Below the pieces are notes generated by a model, which saw only the letters and a program-made list of their open reading frames with translations, was not told where the DNA came from and did no database searches. This document shows positions 27,820-37,750 of a stretch of 55,687 bases of DNA, piece by piece (the first letter of the stretch is position 1; every line of letters starts with the position of its first letter). Source of the DNA: Wohlfahrtiimonas chitiniclastica DSM 18708 (GTDB taxonomy: Bacteria > Pseudomonadota > Gammaproteobacteria > Cardiobacteriales > Wohlfahrtiimonadaceae). Where the stretch lies: NCBI RefSeq assembly GCF_000375345.1, contig NZ_AQXD01000002.1, positions 1-55,687 on the forward strand, in the 5' to 3' direction. Both the position numbers and the translations under genes were made by a program.

Positions 27820-27855
27820 TTTTTCTCTTTCTTTATTTAAATATTAGGATCTTTC

Positions 27856-28767
27856 ATGGCCGTTGGTAAAGAGATACGTACAAAGATTAAGAGTGTTAAA
27901 AACACTCAGAAAATCACAGGTGCAATGCAGATGGTTGCAGCGAGCAAGATGCGTAAAACGCAAACGAGAATGCTTGCTACTAAACCATATACAGAGCAGA
28001 TCGTGAAATTGGTTTCTCATCTTTCTCAGGCTGAAGTTGAATTTGATCATGTCTACCTCACTAAACGTGAAGTGAAGAAGATTGGTATCATTGTCGTAAG
28101 TAGTGACCGCGGTTTATGTGGTGGCTTGAATAATAACTTATTCAAGCTCCTCTCTGCGGACATGGCTAAATGGTCAGAACAAGGCATTGATGTCGAGTTC
28201 GCGACCATCGGTAATAAAGCGAATACCTTCTTTAACCGTTATGGTGGGAAAATTTTGGCAACAGCAAGTCATTTAGGTGACCAGCCTTCTATGGCTGACT
28301 TGTTAGGTGTAATGAATGTGATGTTAACCGCCTATCGTGACGGTGAAATCGATGAGTTGCACATCTACTCGAATGCTTTTGTGAATACAATGGTTCAAAA
28401 ACCATATGGTATGAAGTTGTTGCCGTTAGACTTATCTACATTCAAATCGCTGAAAGCTGAGTTTGACGAAAAAGATGAGATTGAGACTATTGATTTAACG
28501 CAAACAATGAAGTGGGATTATATCTACGATATGGATCCTAAAAAACTCGTTGAGTTGGTGTTGAATCGTTATCTTGAATCGACAATGTACCACAGTGTTA
28601 TTGCAAACATCGCATGTGAAATGGCTGCCCGTATGGTGGCAATGCAAGCTGCGACGGATAATGCTGAAGCCATTGTTGATAATTTACAGCTCGTGTATAA
28701 CAAAGCGCGTCAGGCTGCAATTACTCAGGAAATTTCTGAAATTGTTGGCGGTGCAGCAGCCCTTTAA
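27856..28767 (+). CDS. atpG: F0F1 ATP synthase subunit gamma
   Basis: Central rotor shaft. The N- and C-terminal helices that form the coiled coil are recognisable (EIRTKIKSVKNTQKITGAMQ at the start and KARQAAITQEISEIVGGAAAL at the end, cited in part), with the SSDRGLCGGLNNNLFK block near residues 75-95. At 303 residues it is somewhat longer than the E. coli subunit (287), the extra being in the middle domain. Confidence 0.97.
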   Translation: MAVGKEIRTKIKSVKNTQKITGAMQMVAASKMRKTQTRMLATKPYTEQIVKLVSHLSQAEVEFDHVYLTKREVKKIGIIVVSSDRGLCGGLNNNLFKLLSADMAKWSEQGIDVEFATIGNKANTFFNRYGGKILATASHLGDQPSMADLLGVMNVMLTAYRDGEIDELHIYSNAFVNTMVQKPYGMKLLPLDLSTFKSLKAEFDEKDEIETIDLTQTMKWDYIYDMDPKKLVELVLNRYLESTMYHSVIANIACEMAARMVAMQAATDNAEAIVDNLQLVYNKARQAAITQEISEIVGGAAAL

Positions 28768-28803
28768 AATCTGGGCAGATTGAATGAGAATAGTAATTTT
28801 TAG

Positions 28804-30186
<1,383 letters not shown>

Positions 30187-30208
30187 TCTAATTGAATAGG
30201 GAGTCTCA

Positions 30209-30631
30209 ATGAATACAATGCATGTTGCCATCGTAAGCGCAGAAAAAAAATTGTTTTCTGGAGATGTCACTTTTTTTGCAGGAACAAGTATTTCAGGTGA
30301 GTTAGGGGTATTTCCTGGTCACTTGCCATTGTTAACGCAATTGGTTCCTGGTCAAGTTCGATTAAAGACAGCTGAAGGTAATGAAGATGTGTTCTGGATT
30401 TCTGGCGGTATTTTAGAAATTCAACCGAATCAAATTATCGTGCTAGCTGAGTCTGCTGAAAGAGCGGATGATCTTGATGAAGCGGAAGCTAAAGCAGCGA
30501 AAGAGCGCGTTCAATCTATGTTGAATAAACATGAGAGCGACTTTAACTTTGCGAAGGCTCAAACAGAATTACGTGAGATCAGTGCAAAAATCGATGCCAT
30601 TGAACGTTATCGTCGTATCGGTAAAGTTTAA
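30209..30631 (+). CDS. atpC: F0F1 ATP synthase subunit epsilon
   Basis: Last subunit of the operon, 140 residues: an N-terminal beta sandwich (VVSAEKK-type start, SGELGVFPGHLPLLT near 31-45) and a two-helix C-terminal domain that can inhibit the rotor. AGGGAG lies just ahead of the start. A strong terminator follows within 25 bases. Confidence 0.96.
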   Translation: MNTMHVAIVSAEKKLFSGDVTFFAGTSISGELGVFPGHLPLLTQLVPGQVRLKTAEGNEDVFWISGGILEIQPNQIIVLAESAERADDLDEAEAKAAKERVQSMLNKHESDFNFAKAQTELREISAKIDAIERYRRIGKV

Positions 30632-30651
30632 TGATGTGAATCATCAAATCA

Positions 30652-30678
30652 AAAAAACCTGCCATTGGCAGGTTTTTT
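30652..30678. terminator. Bidirectional terminator between atpC and sstT
   Basis: AAAAAACCTGCC (30652-30663) and GGCAGGTTTTTT (30667-30678) form a perfect 12-bp stem with a three-base loop and T runs on both strands. It ends the atp operon and the convergent sstT gene. Confidence 0.93.
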
Positions 30679-30699
30679 TATGTCTGAAGTTGAGAAGAT

Positions 30700-31914
30700 T
30701 TAATCTTTGCCGTTCACAGAGCGATCTGCTGCCACTGTAAAGAGCACATCGGTTGATGAGTTGATGGCCGTCTCCACTGAGTCTTGGATCACGCCCACAA
30801 TGAAGCCAATGGCAACCAATTGCATCGCAACGGTGTTATCAATGCCAAAGAGGCTGCAAGCTAAGGGAATCAATAACAATGAGCCGCCTGCAACGCCAGA
30901 TGCACCACATGCCCCCACAGCCGCCACAAAGCTTAATAAGATGGCAGATAAGAAATCCACTTGAATGCCTTTCGTATGCACCGCAGCCAATGTGAAGATG
31001 GTGATGGTGACAGCCGCGCCCGCCATATTGATGGTGGCACCTAAAGGAATGGAGATGGAGTAAGTCTCTTCTTTGACACCCAATTTTTTACACAATGCAA
31101 AGTTAATGGGTAAGTTTGCCGCTGAGCTTCGTGTGAAAAACGCAGTTAAACCACTTTCGCGAAGGCATTGAAAAACGAGTGGGTAAGGGTTTGAACGGGT
31201 TTTCCAATAGACTAAAATGGGATTGATGACAAAGGTGACAACCGCCATCGCAAGCAGTAAGACTAAAACCAATTGCAAGTAATCTAATAAAGATTCAGCA
31301 CCTGTTGTGGCAATCGTTGAAGCCACTAAGCCTAAAATACCTAAAGGCGCAAAGCTGATGACAAAACGCACAGCTTTTGTCACCACTTCGGCACCATCTT
31401 CCACCACTTTTTTAGTGGTATCGGATGTGTGACGCAAGGCAAAACCAAACACCAAGCCCCAAAATAGAATGCCAATGTAGTTCGCAGAGACAAGGGCATC
31501 GACAGGGTTATCCACCATTTTCATCACCAATGAGTGCAATACATCTAAAATATTGCTGGGTGAAGATTGCACAGCCGCTTCAGGCAAGGATGAAATGGTG
31601 ATCGGGAAAATGAAGCTCACAATCACAGCCACAACGGATGCAGCAAAGGTACCCAGTAAGTAAAGGACTAAGATTGGGCGAATCGCAGATTGATTTTCGG
31701 TGGAGGTTTTATACTTAGAGATGGCCGACATAATTAAGAAGAAAACCAACACAGGGGCGATGGCTTTTAAACCATTGACAAAGATGTCCCCAAGAAGTTG
31801 TAATGCGTGAGCGGTGGTTGAGGAAGTAAAGCCTATAATGATCCCTAAAATAAGGCCAATAAAGATCTGTTGGATCAAGCTGTACTGATTGATAAAATTA
31901 AGTAGTTTCCTCAT
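30700..31914 (-). CDS. sstT: Serine/threonine:sodium symporter
   Basis: Member of the dicarboxylate/amino acid:cation symporter family, inner membrane, 404 residues. The SstT-like N-terminus ([20 protein letters not shown]) is clear. The family's serine-rich re-entrant loop is in [15 protein letters not shown], the sodium-site motif in [13 protein letters not shown] and the last conserved loop in [19 protein letters not shown]. The ATG at 31914, preceded by GGAG, was chosen; an upstream extension of 19 residues is not family-like. It imports serine and threonine with Na. Confidence 0.93.
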   Translation of the reverse strand: MRKLLNFINQYSLIQQIFIGLILGIIIGFTSSTTAHALQLLGDIFVNGLKAIAPVLVFFLIMSAISKYKTSTENQSAIRPILVLYLLGTFAASVVAVIVSFIFPITISSLPEAAVQSSPSNILDVLHSLVMKMVDNPVDALVSANYIGILFWGLVFGFALRHTSDTTKKVVEDGAEVVTKAVRFVISFAPLGILGLVASTIATTGAESLLDYLQLVLVLLLAMAVVTFVINPILVYWKTRSNPYPLVFQCLRESGLTAFFTRSSAANLPINFALCKKLGVKEETYSISIPLGATINMAGAAVTITIFTLAAVHTKGIQVDFLSAILLSFVAAVGACGASGVAGGSLLLIPLACSLFGIDNTVAMQLVAIGFIVGVIQDSVETAINSSTDVLFTVAADRSVNGKD

Positions 31915-32060
31915 GAATGCTCCTGCAAAATAAAGGCGACAAGCCGTCGCTCGGAAGGAAAAATATAGCAATTAATTGTCAGTTTGAAAACCGAATAAAC
32001 TCGCCATCCGAAAATGCTTTTTATACAATAGAAGGATGCTTGACATTTAAGGGAGTGGTT

Positions 32061-32783
32061 ATGAAAAAAATCAAGGTTTGGGATCTACCCATTCGACTGT
32101 TTCACTGGTCTTTGGTGGTGATGATCGTTGTTTGTATCTATACCATTAACGTGGACAATGTGACGGCGCATCAATACGCAGGGACATTTGTATTGGTGTT
32201 ATTGCTCTTTCGTGTGCTTTGGGGGTTATTGGGCAGCACCACGGCAAAATTTTGGGACTTTGTGAAAGGACCAATGTCTGCGTATCAATATTTGCGCTAT
32301 GGCATCACAAAGACAGAAGGGCACAATCCGCTCGGGGCTTATATGGTGCTCTTGATGTTGTTGGTGCTGTTTACACAAACAATCACTGGGCTGTTTTTAA
32401 CAGACAATACCTATTTGCACCAAGATTCACCTTTATATCAATGGGTGGGCAGTGATGCACGCAGCGTGTTAAAAACCATTCATCAATACAATCTTTATGT
32501 GATTTATACGATGGTGGGCTTACATGTGGCGGCCATTGTGCTCTATTTCTTAGTCAAAGGGCAAAATTTGGTGAAAACGATGGTGGTGGGCACTCGCACT
32601 GAAGATGAGTGTCATATGCCATTTGCAACGTCGATAGAAGGCAACCGCCCATGGTTGGCATTGGTAATTTTTGCTGCGGTGGGTATTTTAGTGCCGTACT
32701 TTTTATATGGTTATGAAAAAAATGTAGGTTTCATCACTTGGATTAAAAACACAGTGATTTGGTTAAAAGGGTTAATATTGTGA
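32061..32783 (+). CDS. Cytochrome b561/b6 domain protein (di-heme membrane cytochrome)
   Basis: A 240-residue membrane protein with four core helices and an extra C-terminal helix. Likely haem ligands are histidines in RLFHWSLVV (near residue 14), HQYAGTFVL (near 36), a loop histidine, and the pair TIHQYNLYVIYTMVGLHVAA. The VWDLPIRLFHW opening is common in small b-type cytochromes of the Ni-Fe hydrogenase/thiosulfate reductase type. They pass electrons between the quinone pool and soluble cytochromes c or periplasmic enzymes. Start set by AAGGGAG. A 35-residue membrane protein overlaps its stop codon. Confidence 0.85.
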   Translation: MKKIKVWDLPIRLFHWSLVVMIVVCIYTINVDNVTAHQYAGTFVLVLLLFRVLWGLLGSTTAKFWDFVKGPMSAYQYLRYGITKTEGHNPLGAYMVLLMLLVLFTQTITGLFLTDNTYLHQDSPLYQWVGSDARSVLKTIHQYNLYVIYTMVGLHVAAIVLYFLVKGQNLVKTMVVGTRTEDECHMPFATSIEGNRPWLALVIFAAVGILVPYFLYGYEKNVGFITWIKNTVIWLKGLIL

Positions 32784-32887
32784 GTCGCAGTTTATTAAAA
32801 TCATCCGCTTTAGAGCGCATAGGAATCGCTATGATGCTCATCATTCCTATGACGCTGATACTGTTGTTTGTGGTTTACAGCAAATAG
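32780..32887 (+). CDS. Small single-helix membrane protein (35 residues)
   Basis: Short open frame starting with GTG that overlaps the cytochrome b stop codon in a GTGA arrangement, a classic translational-coupling layout. The product starts MSRSLLKSSALERIG, then has one hydrophobic helix of about 18 residues, and ends VVYSK. The charge pattern (basic N-terminus) suggests the N-terminus stays in the cytoplasm. I know no family for it. It could be an accessory subunit of the cytochrome. Its last 13 bases overlap the convergent phosphatase gene. Not proven to be expressed. Confidence 0.55.
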   Translation: MSRSLLKSSALERIGIAMMLIIPMTLILLFVVYSK

Positions 32888-33603
32888 TGTGCACGGATGG
32901 CATCGATGTCCGCGGATAATGCTTCTGTGAGATATCGATCGCTCGTTTTATGGGTGGCTTGTATGGTGTGTAATGCAGTGTCTAAATACGCTGCTTTCAC
33001 GCCAAATAAGCGCTCAATGGTTGCTTTAGGGATCTGTGTCCCTGCCATCTTTTCATGTTCATGCTTACGCGCCTCATAGAGGGCAACGGCGGAATCATTT
33101 GAACGCAAATAATCTTCCATAATGTCATCGATGTGGACATCTAATGCGCTCAGCAATAGATAAGCCCCAAAACCGGTACGATCTTTCCCTGCACTGCAAT
33201 GAAAGAGCATGGTTTCACCGCGATTGGCACAATCGATTAACGTTCGGTATTGATGATGAAAATGCGTGGGCAATTTCTCATAGATGCATTGGTAATAAAA
33301 ATCAATGTTCTCTTCTGTTAAATGGTTTAAGTCAAAGGTGTTGTGATTAAATAAATTGGCAACATTAATGGCAGCCGCTTGACGAGGAAATTGTGCATTA
33401 AAGGTTTGTGTCAATTCAGGGCGCTTTTCATCTTCTTCCCGAAAATCAATAATTGTGTCTAAATTGAGTGCATGCAAACGTGAAAAGTCATCTTTTGTGC
33501 CATATTCAGGTGCGGCGCTTCGAAAAAGTTTATTTGCACGAATGGCCGCATTTTCTCTGGTCTTAAGGGGTGAAAAATCTCGGAAATTTAAGATGGAATT
33601 CAT
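32875..33603 (-). CDS. Tyrosine phosphatase (LipA/MptpB-like, Y_phosphatase3 type)
   Basis: A 242-residue phosphatase with the CX5R active-site loop HCSAGKDRTG near residue 137, giving nucleophile Cys and the phosphate-binding Arg. The extra lysine/aspartate in the loop (AGKDR) and NFRDFSPLKTRENAAIRANKLFRSA at the N-terminus (cited in part) mark the bacterial group that acts on phosphotyrosine and sometimes phosphoinositides. No signal peptide, so cytoplasmic. Convergent with the cytochrome b gene pair; monocistronic. Confidence 0.9.
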   Translation of the reverse strand: MNSILNFRDFSPLKTRENAAIRANKLFRSAAPEYGTKDDFSRLHALNLDTIIDFREEDEKRPELTQTFNAQFPRQAAAINVANLFNHNTFDLNHLTEENIDFYYQCIYEKLPTHFHHQYRTLIDCANRGETMLFHCSAGKDRTGFGAYLLLSALDVHIDDIMEDYLRSNDSAVALYEARKHEHEKMAGTQIPKATIERLFGVKAAYLDTALHTIQATHKTSDRYLTEALSADIDAIRAHYLL

Positions 33604-33642
33604 TGGATACTCCTAAAAGTTGATCTATTTTTATGCATATGC

Positions 33643-33671
33643 TTGCCAAGCTTATTATAAATGGATATTAT
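33643..33671 (+). promoter_or_regulatory. Promoter of tRNA-Leu
   Basis: TTGCCA (33643-33648), a 17-base spacer and TATTAT (33666-33671), about 20 bases before the mature tRNA. It also lies divergent to the phosphatase gene. Confidence 0.75.
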
Positions 33672-33692
33672 ACGCACCTCAACGCAATCCAT

Positions 33693-33781
33693 GCCTGGGT
33701 GGCGAAATTGGTAGACGCAGCAGACTTAAAATCTGCCGACCCTTAACGGTCGTGCCGGTTCGATTCCGGCCCTAGGCACCA
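33693..33781 (+). tRNA. tRNA-Leu (anticodon UAA)
   Basis: The acceptor arms GCCTGGG and CCTAGGC pair (one G-U). The anticodon loop CTTAAAA between GCAGA and TCTGC gives anticodon TAA. A long variable arm (class II) and the T loop GGTTCGATTCC are present, and the CCA end is encoded (33779-33781). It is a single gene, not part of a cluster. Confidence 0.97.
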
Positions 33782-33789
33782 TATATATC

Positions 33790-33818
33790 AAAAAACCTGA
33801 CTTTATGTCAGGTTTTTT
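33790..33818 (+). terminator. Terminator of tRNA-Leu
   Basis: AAAAAACCTGAC (33790-33801) pairs perfectly with GTCAGGTTTTTT (33807-33818) around a five-base loop, just after the tRNA. Confidence 0.93.
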
Positions 33819-33828
33819 GTTGCCTGTC

Positions 33829-33860
33829 GAAAAGCCCATCAATCCTTGGTGGGCTTTTTA
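33829..33860 (+). terminator. Second terminator-like hairpin after tRNA-Leu
   Basis: AAAAGCCCA and TGGGCTTTTT arms (with one G-U type extension) lie just behind the first terminator. It may act as a back-up to shield the secretion genes from tRNA transcription. Confidence 0.7.
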
Positions 33861-34004
33861 TGGTGAATACTTTCCCCGTGACAATGTCTGTCTTTAGACG
33901 TTATCATAAGCGCAATCATGATCGATATTAATAATATTTCATTGAGTTTAAATAAATATCAATGAGCTTTTTAGATTTTCTAAATTAAATTTGTACTGAG
34001 TGAG

Positions 34005-35405
34005 TTGCGAATGCACATAAAAAAAGGTTTCAAGTATCAAAAAAATATGGTGACACTGTTATGTGGCTTAGCCGTTGCATCTTGTGCAGTGAATGATGGA
34101 CATCAGACACACACATGGGATCCTGTAGAAGATGATCCAAATTATGTGTTAAAAGCGCAAGCAAGTGAACAACCTTCGAAACAGATTCATGGTGCGCTTT
34201 CTCTACAGCGTGCGGCAGAAGAAATTTTGAAATATCATCCACGTGTTGCTCAAGCGAAGGGCAATGAAAACAGTGAGCAAGAGCGCATCAACATTGCCAA
34301 AGCAGGATATTATCCACAGATCAGCGGCGGATTGGGCACACAATATAACAATAATCGCTCTCGCAATGATCGATACGGCAAAGATTACATCCAAAATTTA
34401 AATCTGGAAGTGAACCAAGTATTGTATGACTTTGGTAAAACTTCCAGTGCTGTTAAAAGTGCAGAATATGGTTATTTAGGCGCCAAAGCTTATACAAATA
34501 TGACCAATGAAGAGCTGGTGCATGCCGCGTCCTTAGCGGTGATCTCAACAGAGCGTTATCAGAAAATGATCAATCTTGCGAAAGAGCAAGTGGCGCGTGT
34601 GAAAGATTTAGGTGGCTTGGTAGAACAGCGTTATGACAAGGGCGCGAGTAACTTGTCTGATGTGTATCAGGCGCGTTCGCGTTTAGATGATGTGCTGTCT
34701 GAAGAGTTAGACACCGTGTCACAATATCAAAGTACATTACGCACGTTAGGCATCATTACAGGTCAACGCGAGATCACGGGGGCTCAAGTGGGAGCATTGC
34801 CCGCGACTTTATCTTTAGCCTGTTCGACTGCGCCTGATTGGAAAAAAGTGCCAGCATATGCAGTTGCTGAATTAGAGGCTGAGCAAGCTTTGGCAGATTT
34901 AGAGCGCGCGCGTGCTAATGAATTGCCCACCATCGCGCTTCGTGGTAATGCATCGCATCCTTTAAATGCGAAACCTCGTTATGGTTCGCGTACAGATGCC
35001 ACCGTGGGTTTAAATGTGACGGTGCCTGTCTATCAAGGTGGCAGTTTATCTGCATCGAAACGCGCTGCACAAGGGCAAGCAGAGTCTGCTGCTGCACGTA
35101 AAGCCGATGTTCAGCTGGAAATTGGTCAAAAAATGACAGAAGCCCAAGTGCGTTTAGAGAATCTAAAGCAGCGCGCAAATTTATTGTCCCGTCGTGTGGA
35201 AAATCTTAAAAACACTAAAGAATTATATAAACAGCAGTACTTAGAGTTAGGTACGCGCTCATTGTTAGATTTGCTCAATTCTGAGCAGGAGTATCATCAG
35301 GCACGAATGGAAGTTGTGAACAATCAATTAGACATTGTTCAAACTCAAGTGGATTGTGCCTTTTATCAAGGTAAGTTGGGACATTTATTACAAGTGGCAC
35401 CTTAA
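34005..35405 (+). CDS. TolC family outer membrane channel for type I secretion
   Basis: A 466-residue TolC/LapE-like outer membrane factor. The two repeated long-helix segments are visible (around residues 60-225 and 285-455) with the typical VNQVLYDFGKTSSAV and VPVYQGGSLSASKRAA bends. The N-terminus is a signal peptide with a possible lipobox VASC (about residues 24-27), so the mature protein may be lipidated. A terminator separates it from the ABC exporter gene, which together with the fusion protein would complete a trans-envelope channel. ATG at 34005 or 34011. Confidence 0.9.
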   Translation: MRMHIKKGFKYQKNMVTLLCGLAVASCAVNDGHQTHTWDPVEDDPNYVLKAQASEQPSKQIHGALSLQRAAEEILKYHPRVAQAKGNENSEQERINIAKAGYYPQISGGLGTQYNNNRSRNDRYGKDYIQNLNLEVNQVLYDFGKTSSAVKSAEYGYLGAKAYTNMTNEELVHAASLAVISTERYQKMINLAKEQVARVKDLGGLVEQRYDKGASNLSDVYQARSRLDDVLSEELDTVSQYQSTLRTLGIITGQREITGAQVGALPATLSLACSTAPDWKKVPAYAVAELEAEQALADLERARANELPTIALRGNASHPLNAKPRYGSRTDATVGLNVTVPVYQGGSLSASKRAAQGQAESAAARKADVQLEIGQKMTEAQVRLENLKQRANLLSRRVENLKNTKELYKQQYLELGTRSLLDLLNSEQEYHQARMEVVNNQLDIVQTQVDCAFYQGKLGHLLQVAP

Positions 35406-35429
35406 GTAAATTTTACATTTTGAATGTCA

Positions 35430-35461
35430 AAAAATCCCCAACAGGTGTTTGGGGATTTTTT
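35430..35461 (+). terminator. Terminator after the TolC-like gene
   Basis: AAAAATCCCCA (35430-35440) and TGGGGATTTTT (35450-35460) make a perfect 11-bp stem with a nine-base loop and T run. Confidence 0.9.
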
Positions 35462-35486
35462 ATTGAAAAGTGTATAGTTTTGTATA

Positions 35487-35513
35487 TTGTCTTTTAGCAA
35501 AAAAATATATAAT
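35487..35513 (+). promoter_or_regulatory. Promoter of the ABC exporter gene
   Basis: TTGTCT (35487-35492) and TATAAT (35508-35513) with a slightly short 15-base spacer, about 38 bases before the start. It follows the terminator of the TolC-like gene, so lapB-lapC can be transcribed separately. Confidence 0.45.
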
Positions 35514-35551
35514 ACCCTGAAATAACTAAGCAATGTATTGGAACAATATTT

Positions 35552-37717
35552 GTGAACGAGACAAAAGACAATAACGCAACGACAACGGAATCTTCCACAC
35601 AGCAAACGGGTCGAAATCTCTATGCACCTTGGATAGAAGCCATTTTAATGGTGGCCAAACATTATCGCCTTGAGTGTTCAAAAGAGAGTATTTTGCTCAC
35701 CAGTCAGTGGTTGCAACAAGAATCCACCGTCGATGTACTGCGCAGCATGGCACGCCAAGCGGGCTTAACTTTAAGTGTGATTGAGCTGTCAGACAATGAT
35801 CTGACCGTCTGGCGCTTGCCGTTAGTGGTGCAATTTAAGCAAGGGCAAATTGGCGTGATTGATGCATTAGATGACGCAGGCAACATTGGCATCACCTATT
35901 GTGGTGATCAAGGCGTGAAAAGTCGCATCATTCAAGATGAGCTGTTAAATAATGTGACGCTTGCCTTGGTGCTGCGCCCATCGCACACAGTGTCGGATGC
36001 ACGCATTGATGATTACATCAAGCCGCATGATCGCAATTGGTTTAAAAAGATTGTACTGCGTGATTGGAAGCCTTACAGCCACATTTTCATCGCATCTTTA
36101 GTGGTCAATATTTTGGCATTGGCCGGCATCTTATTCACGCGCCAAGTGTATGATCGTGTGATTCCGGCTGAATCGTATCCAACATTGTATGTGCTCTTTA
36201 GCGGTGTATTTGTGGCGATCATTTTTGGTTTTGTGATGCGAAAACTACGCACCCGAGTCACTGATTTATTGGGTAAGCGCGCAGATTTACGCATCTCAGA
36301 TCGCGTGTTTGGCCATGCGCTTCGCATTAAAAATACGCATCGTCCACGTTCAACGGGCACATTCATCTCACAAATCCGTGAACTGGACAGTGTGCGTGAG
36401 CTTTTGACCTCCACAACCGTGACGGCATTTGCAGACATGCCCTTTTTCTTCTTATTTTGTATTGTGTTTTGGTACATTGCTGGCTCTTTAGTGTGGGTGC
36501 CGATCGCTGCTGTAATTTTAATGATATTGCCTGGACTTTTAGCACAAGGTAAATTGCGCGCATATGCCAATCAAGCCATGCGTGAAAGTGCGTTGCGTAA
36601 CGCCATGCTTGTGGAGGCGATTCAAGGCAATGAAGACATTAAAACGCTACAAGCTGAACAGCGCTTTCAGGCGCAATGGAATAACTACAATGCAGTGGCT
36701 GCGGATGTGAATTTGCGTCTTCGCTCTTTAATCAGCACGCTCAACAGTTGGACGCAAAGCGTGCAAACAGCTGCCTTTGCGGTCATTGTGCTCTTTGGGG
36801 CGCCTATGGTGATGGATGGAGAACTCTCCACCGGTTCATTGATTGCGGCCTCGATTTTAGGCGGGCGCATGATTGCACCGATGGCCGGCATTACACAAAT
36901 TCTCAGCCGTTGGCAGCAGGCAAAAGTTGCCTTAAATGGCATCAATCAATTGATGGAATTGCCGGTGGATCATCCTGTTGGGCAAAAGAAAGTGCATAAA
37001 AGCGCCTTGCAGGGGCATTATCAAATTAAAAATGCCCATTTTGCTTATCATGCTGAGCAACAAAATGCATCGCTCACCATCAAGAGTTTAGAGATCAATC
37101 CCGGAGAAACGATTGCCGTTTTAGGGCGCAATGGTGCAGGGAAATCGACATTGTTGCAAGTGTTGTCCGGTTTATTAGAACCGAAAGATGGCACCGTGAC
37201 CATCGATGGCGTGAGCCTTGGGCACATTGATCCTGCGGATGTGCGTCGTGACATTGGTTTGATGGGGCAAAACTCAGGGTTGTTTCATGGCACCATCCGT
37301 GACAATTTAACCTTAGGGGCACCATTGGCCACAGATGATGAATTGATGCGCGCCTTGAACATGACGGGGGCTTTGTCCTTCATTCAAAAGATTCCCACAG
37401 GGCTAGATTATGTGATCGCTGAAGGTGGGCGTGGTTTATCGGGTGGGCAGCGCCAATCGCTTTTATTGTCTCGCTTATTTTTACGCAATCCCCACATTGC
37501 TTTGCTTGATGAGCCGACCTCTGCACTTGATGAAGTGACTGAAAAACAGTTTATTGCTGCCCTCAATGAGTGGCGTAAGGGCAAAACAGTGGTGATCGCA
37601 ACCCATAAAATGAGCATCGTGAATTTAGCCGATCGCATCATCGTGATTGATGATGGGCAGATTGTGTTAGATGACAACAAAGAGAATGCATTAAAACGCT
37701 TATCAGGCCAAGCATAA
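35552..37717 (+). CDS. lapB: Type I secretion ABC exporter, LapB-like
   Basis: Fused permease-ATPase of 721 residues. Residues about 25-150 resemble a C39-peptidase-like domain lacking the catalytic cysteine, as in exporters of RTX proteins that are not clipped. A six-helix membrane domain (about 170-460) follows, then the ATPase with LGRNGAGKST (about 526-535), the signature LSGGQRQS, Walker B IALLDEPTSALDE and the switch HKMS. The GTG start has little choice. LapB-type exporters move large repeat adhesins; no adhesin gene lies nearby. lapC follows after 33 bases. Confidence 0.92.
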   Translation: MNETKDNNATTTESSTQQTGRNLYAPWIEAILMVAKHYRLECSKESILLTSQWLQQESTVDVLRSMARQAGLTLSVIELSDNDLTVWRLPLVVQFKQGQIGVIDALDDAGNIGITYCGDQGVKSRIIQDELLNNVTLALVLRPSHTVSDARIDDYIKPHDRNWFKKIVLRDWKPYSHIFIASLVVNILALAGILFTRQVYDRVIPAESYPTLYVLFSGVFVAIIFGFVMRKLRTRVTDLLGKRADLRISDRVFGHALRIKNTHRPRSTGTFISQIRELDSVRELLTSTTVTAFADMPFFFLFCIVFWYIAGSLVWVPIAAVILMILPGLLAQGKLRAYANQAMRESALRNAMLVEAIQGNEDIKTLQAEQRFQAQWNNYNAVAADVNLRLRSLISTLNSWTQSVQTAAFAVIVLFGAPMVMDGELSTGSLIAASILGGRMIAPMAGITQILSRWQQAKVALNGINQLMELPVDHPVGQKKVHKSALQGHYQIKNAHFAYHAEQQNASLTIKSLEINPGETIAVLGRNGAGKSTLLQVLSGLLEPKDGTVTIDGVSLGHIDPADVRRDIGLMGQNSGLFHGTIRDNLTLGAPLATDDELMRALNMTGALSFIQKIPTGLDYVIAEGGRGLSGGQRQSLLLSRLFLRNPHIALLDEPTSALDEVTEKQFIAALNEWRKGKTVVIATHKMSIVNLADRIIVIDDGQIVLDDNKENALKRLSGQA

Positions 37718-37750
37718 GCACAACAGTTTAAAGAAATCATAGAGGTTTGC

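Noticed and set aside
36073-36570. 165-codon frame antisense to lapB
   Set aside because: It lies over the membrane domain of a clear ABC exporter and is a mirror of its codon bias.
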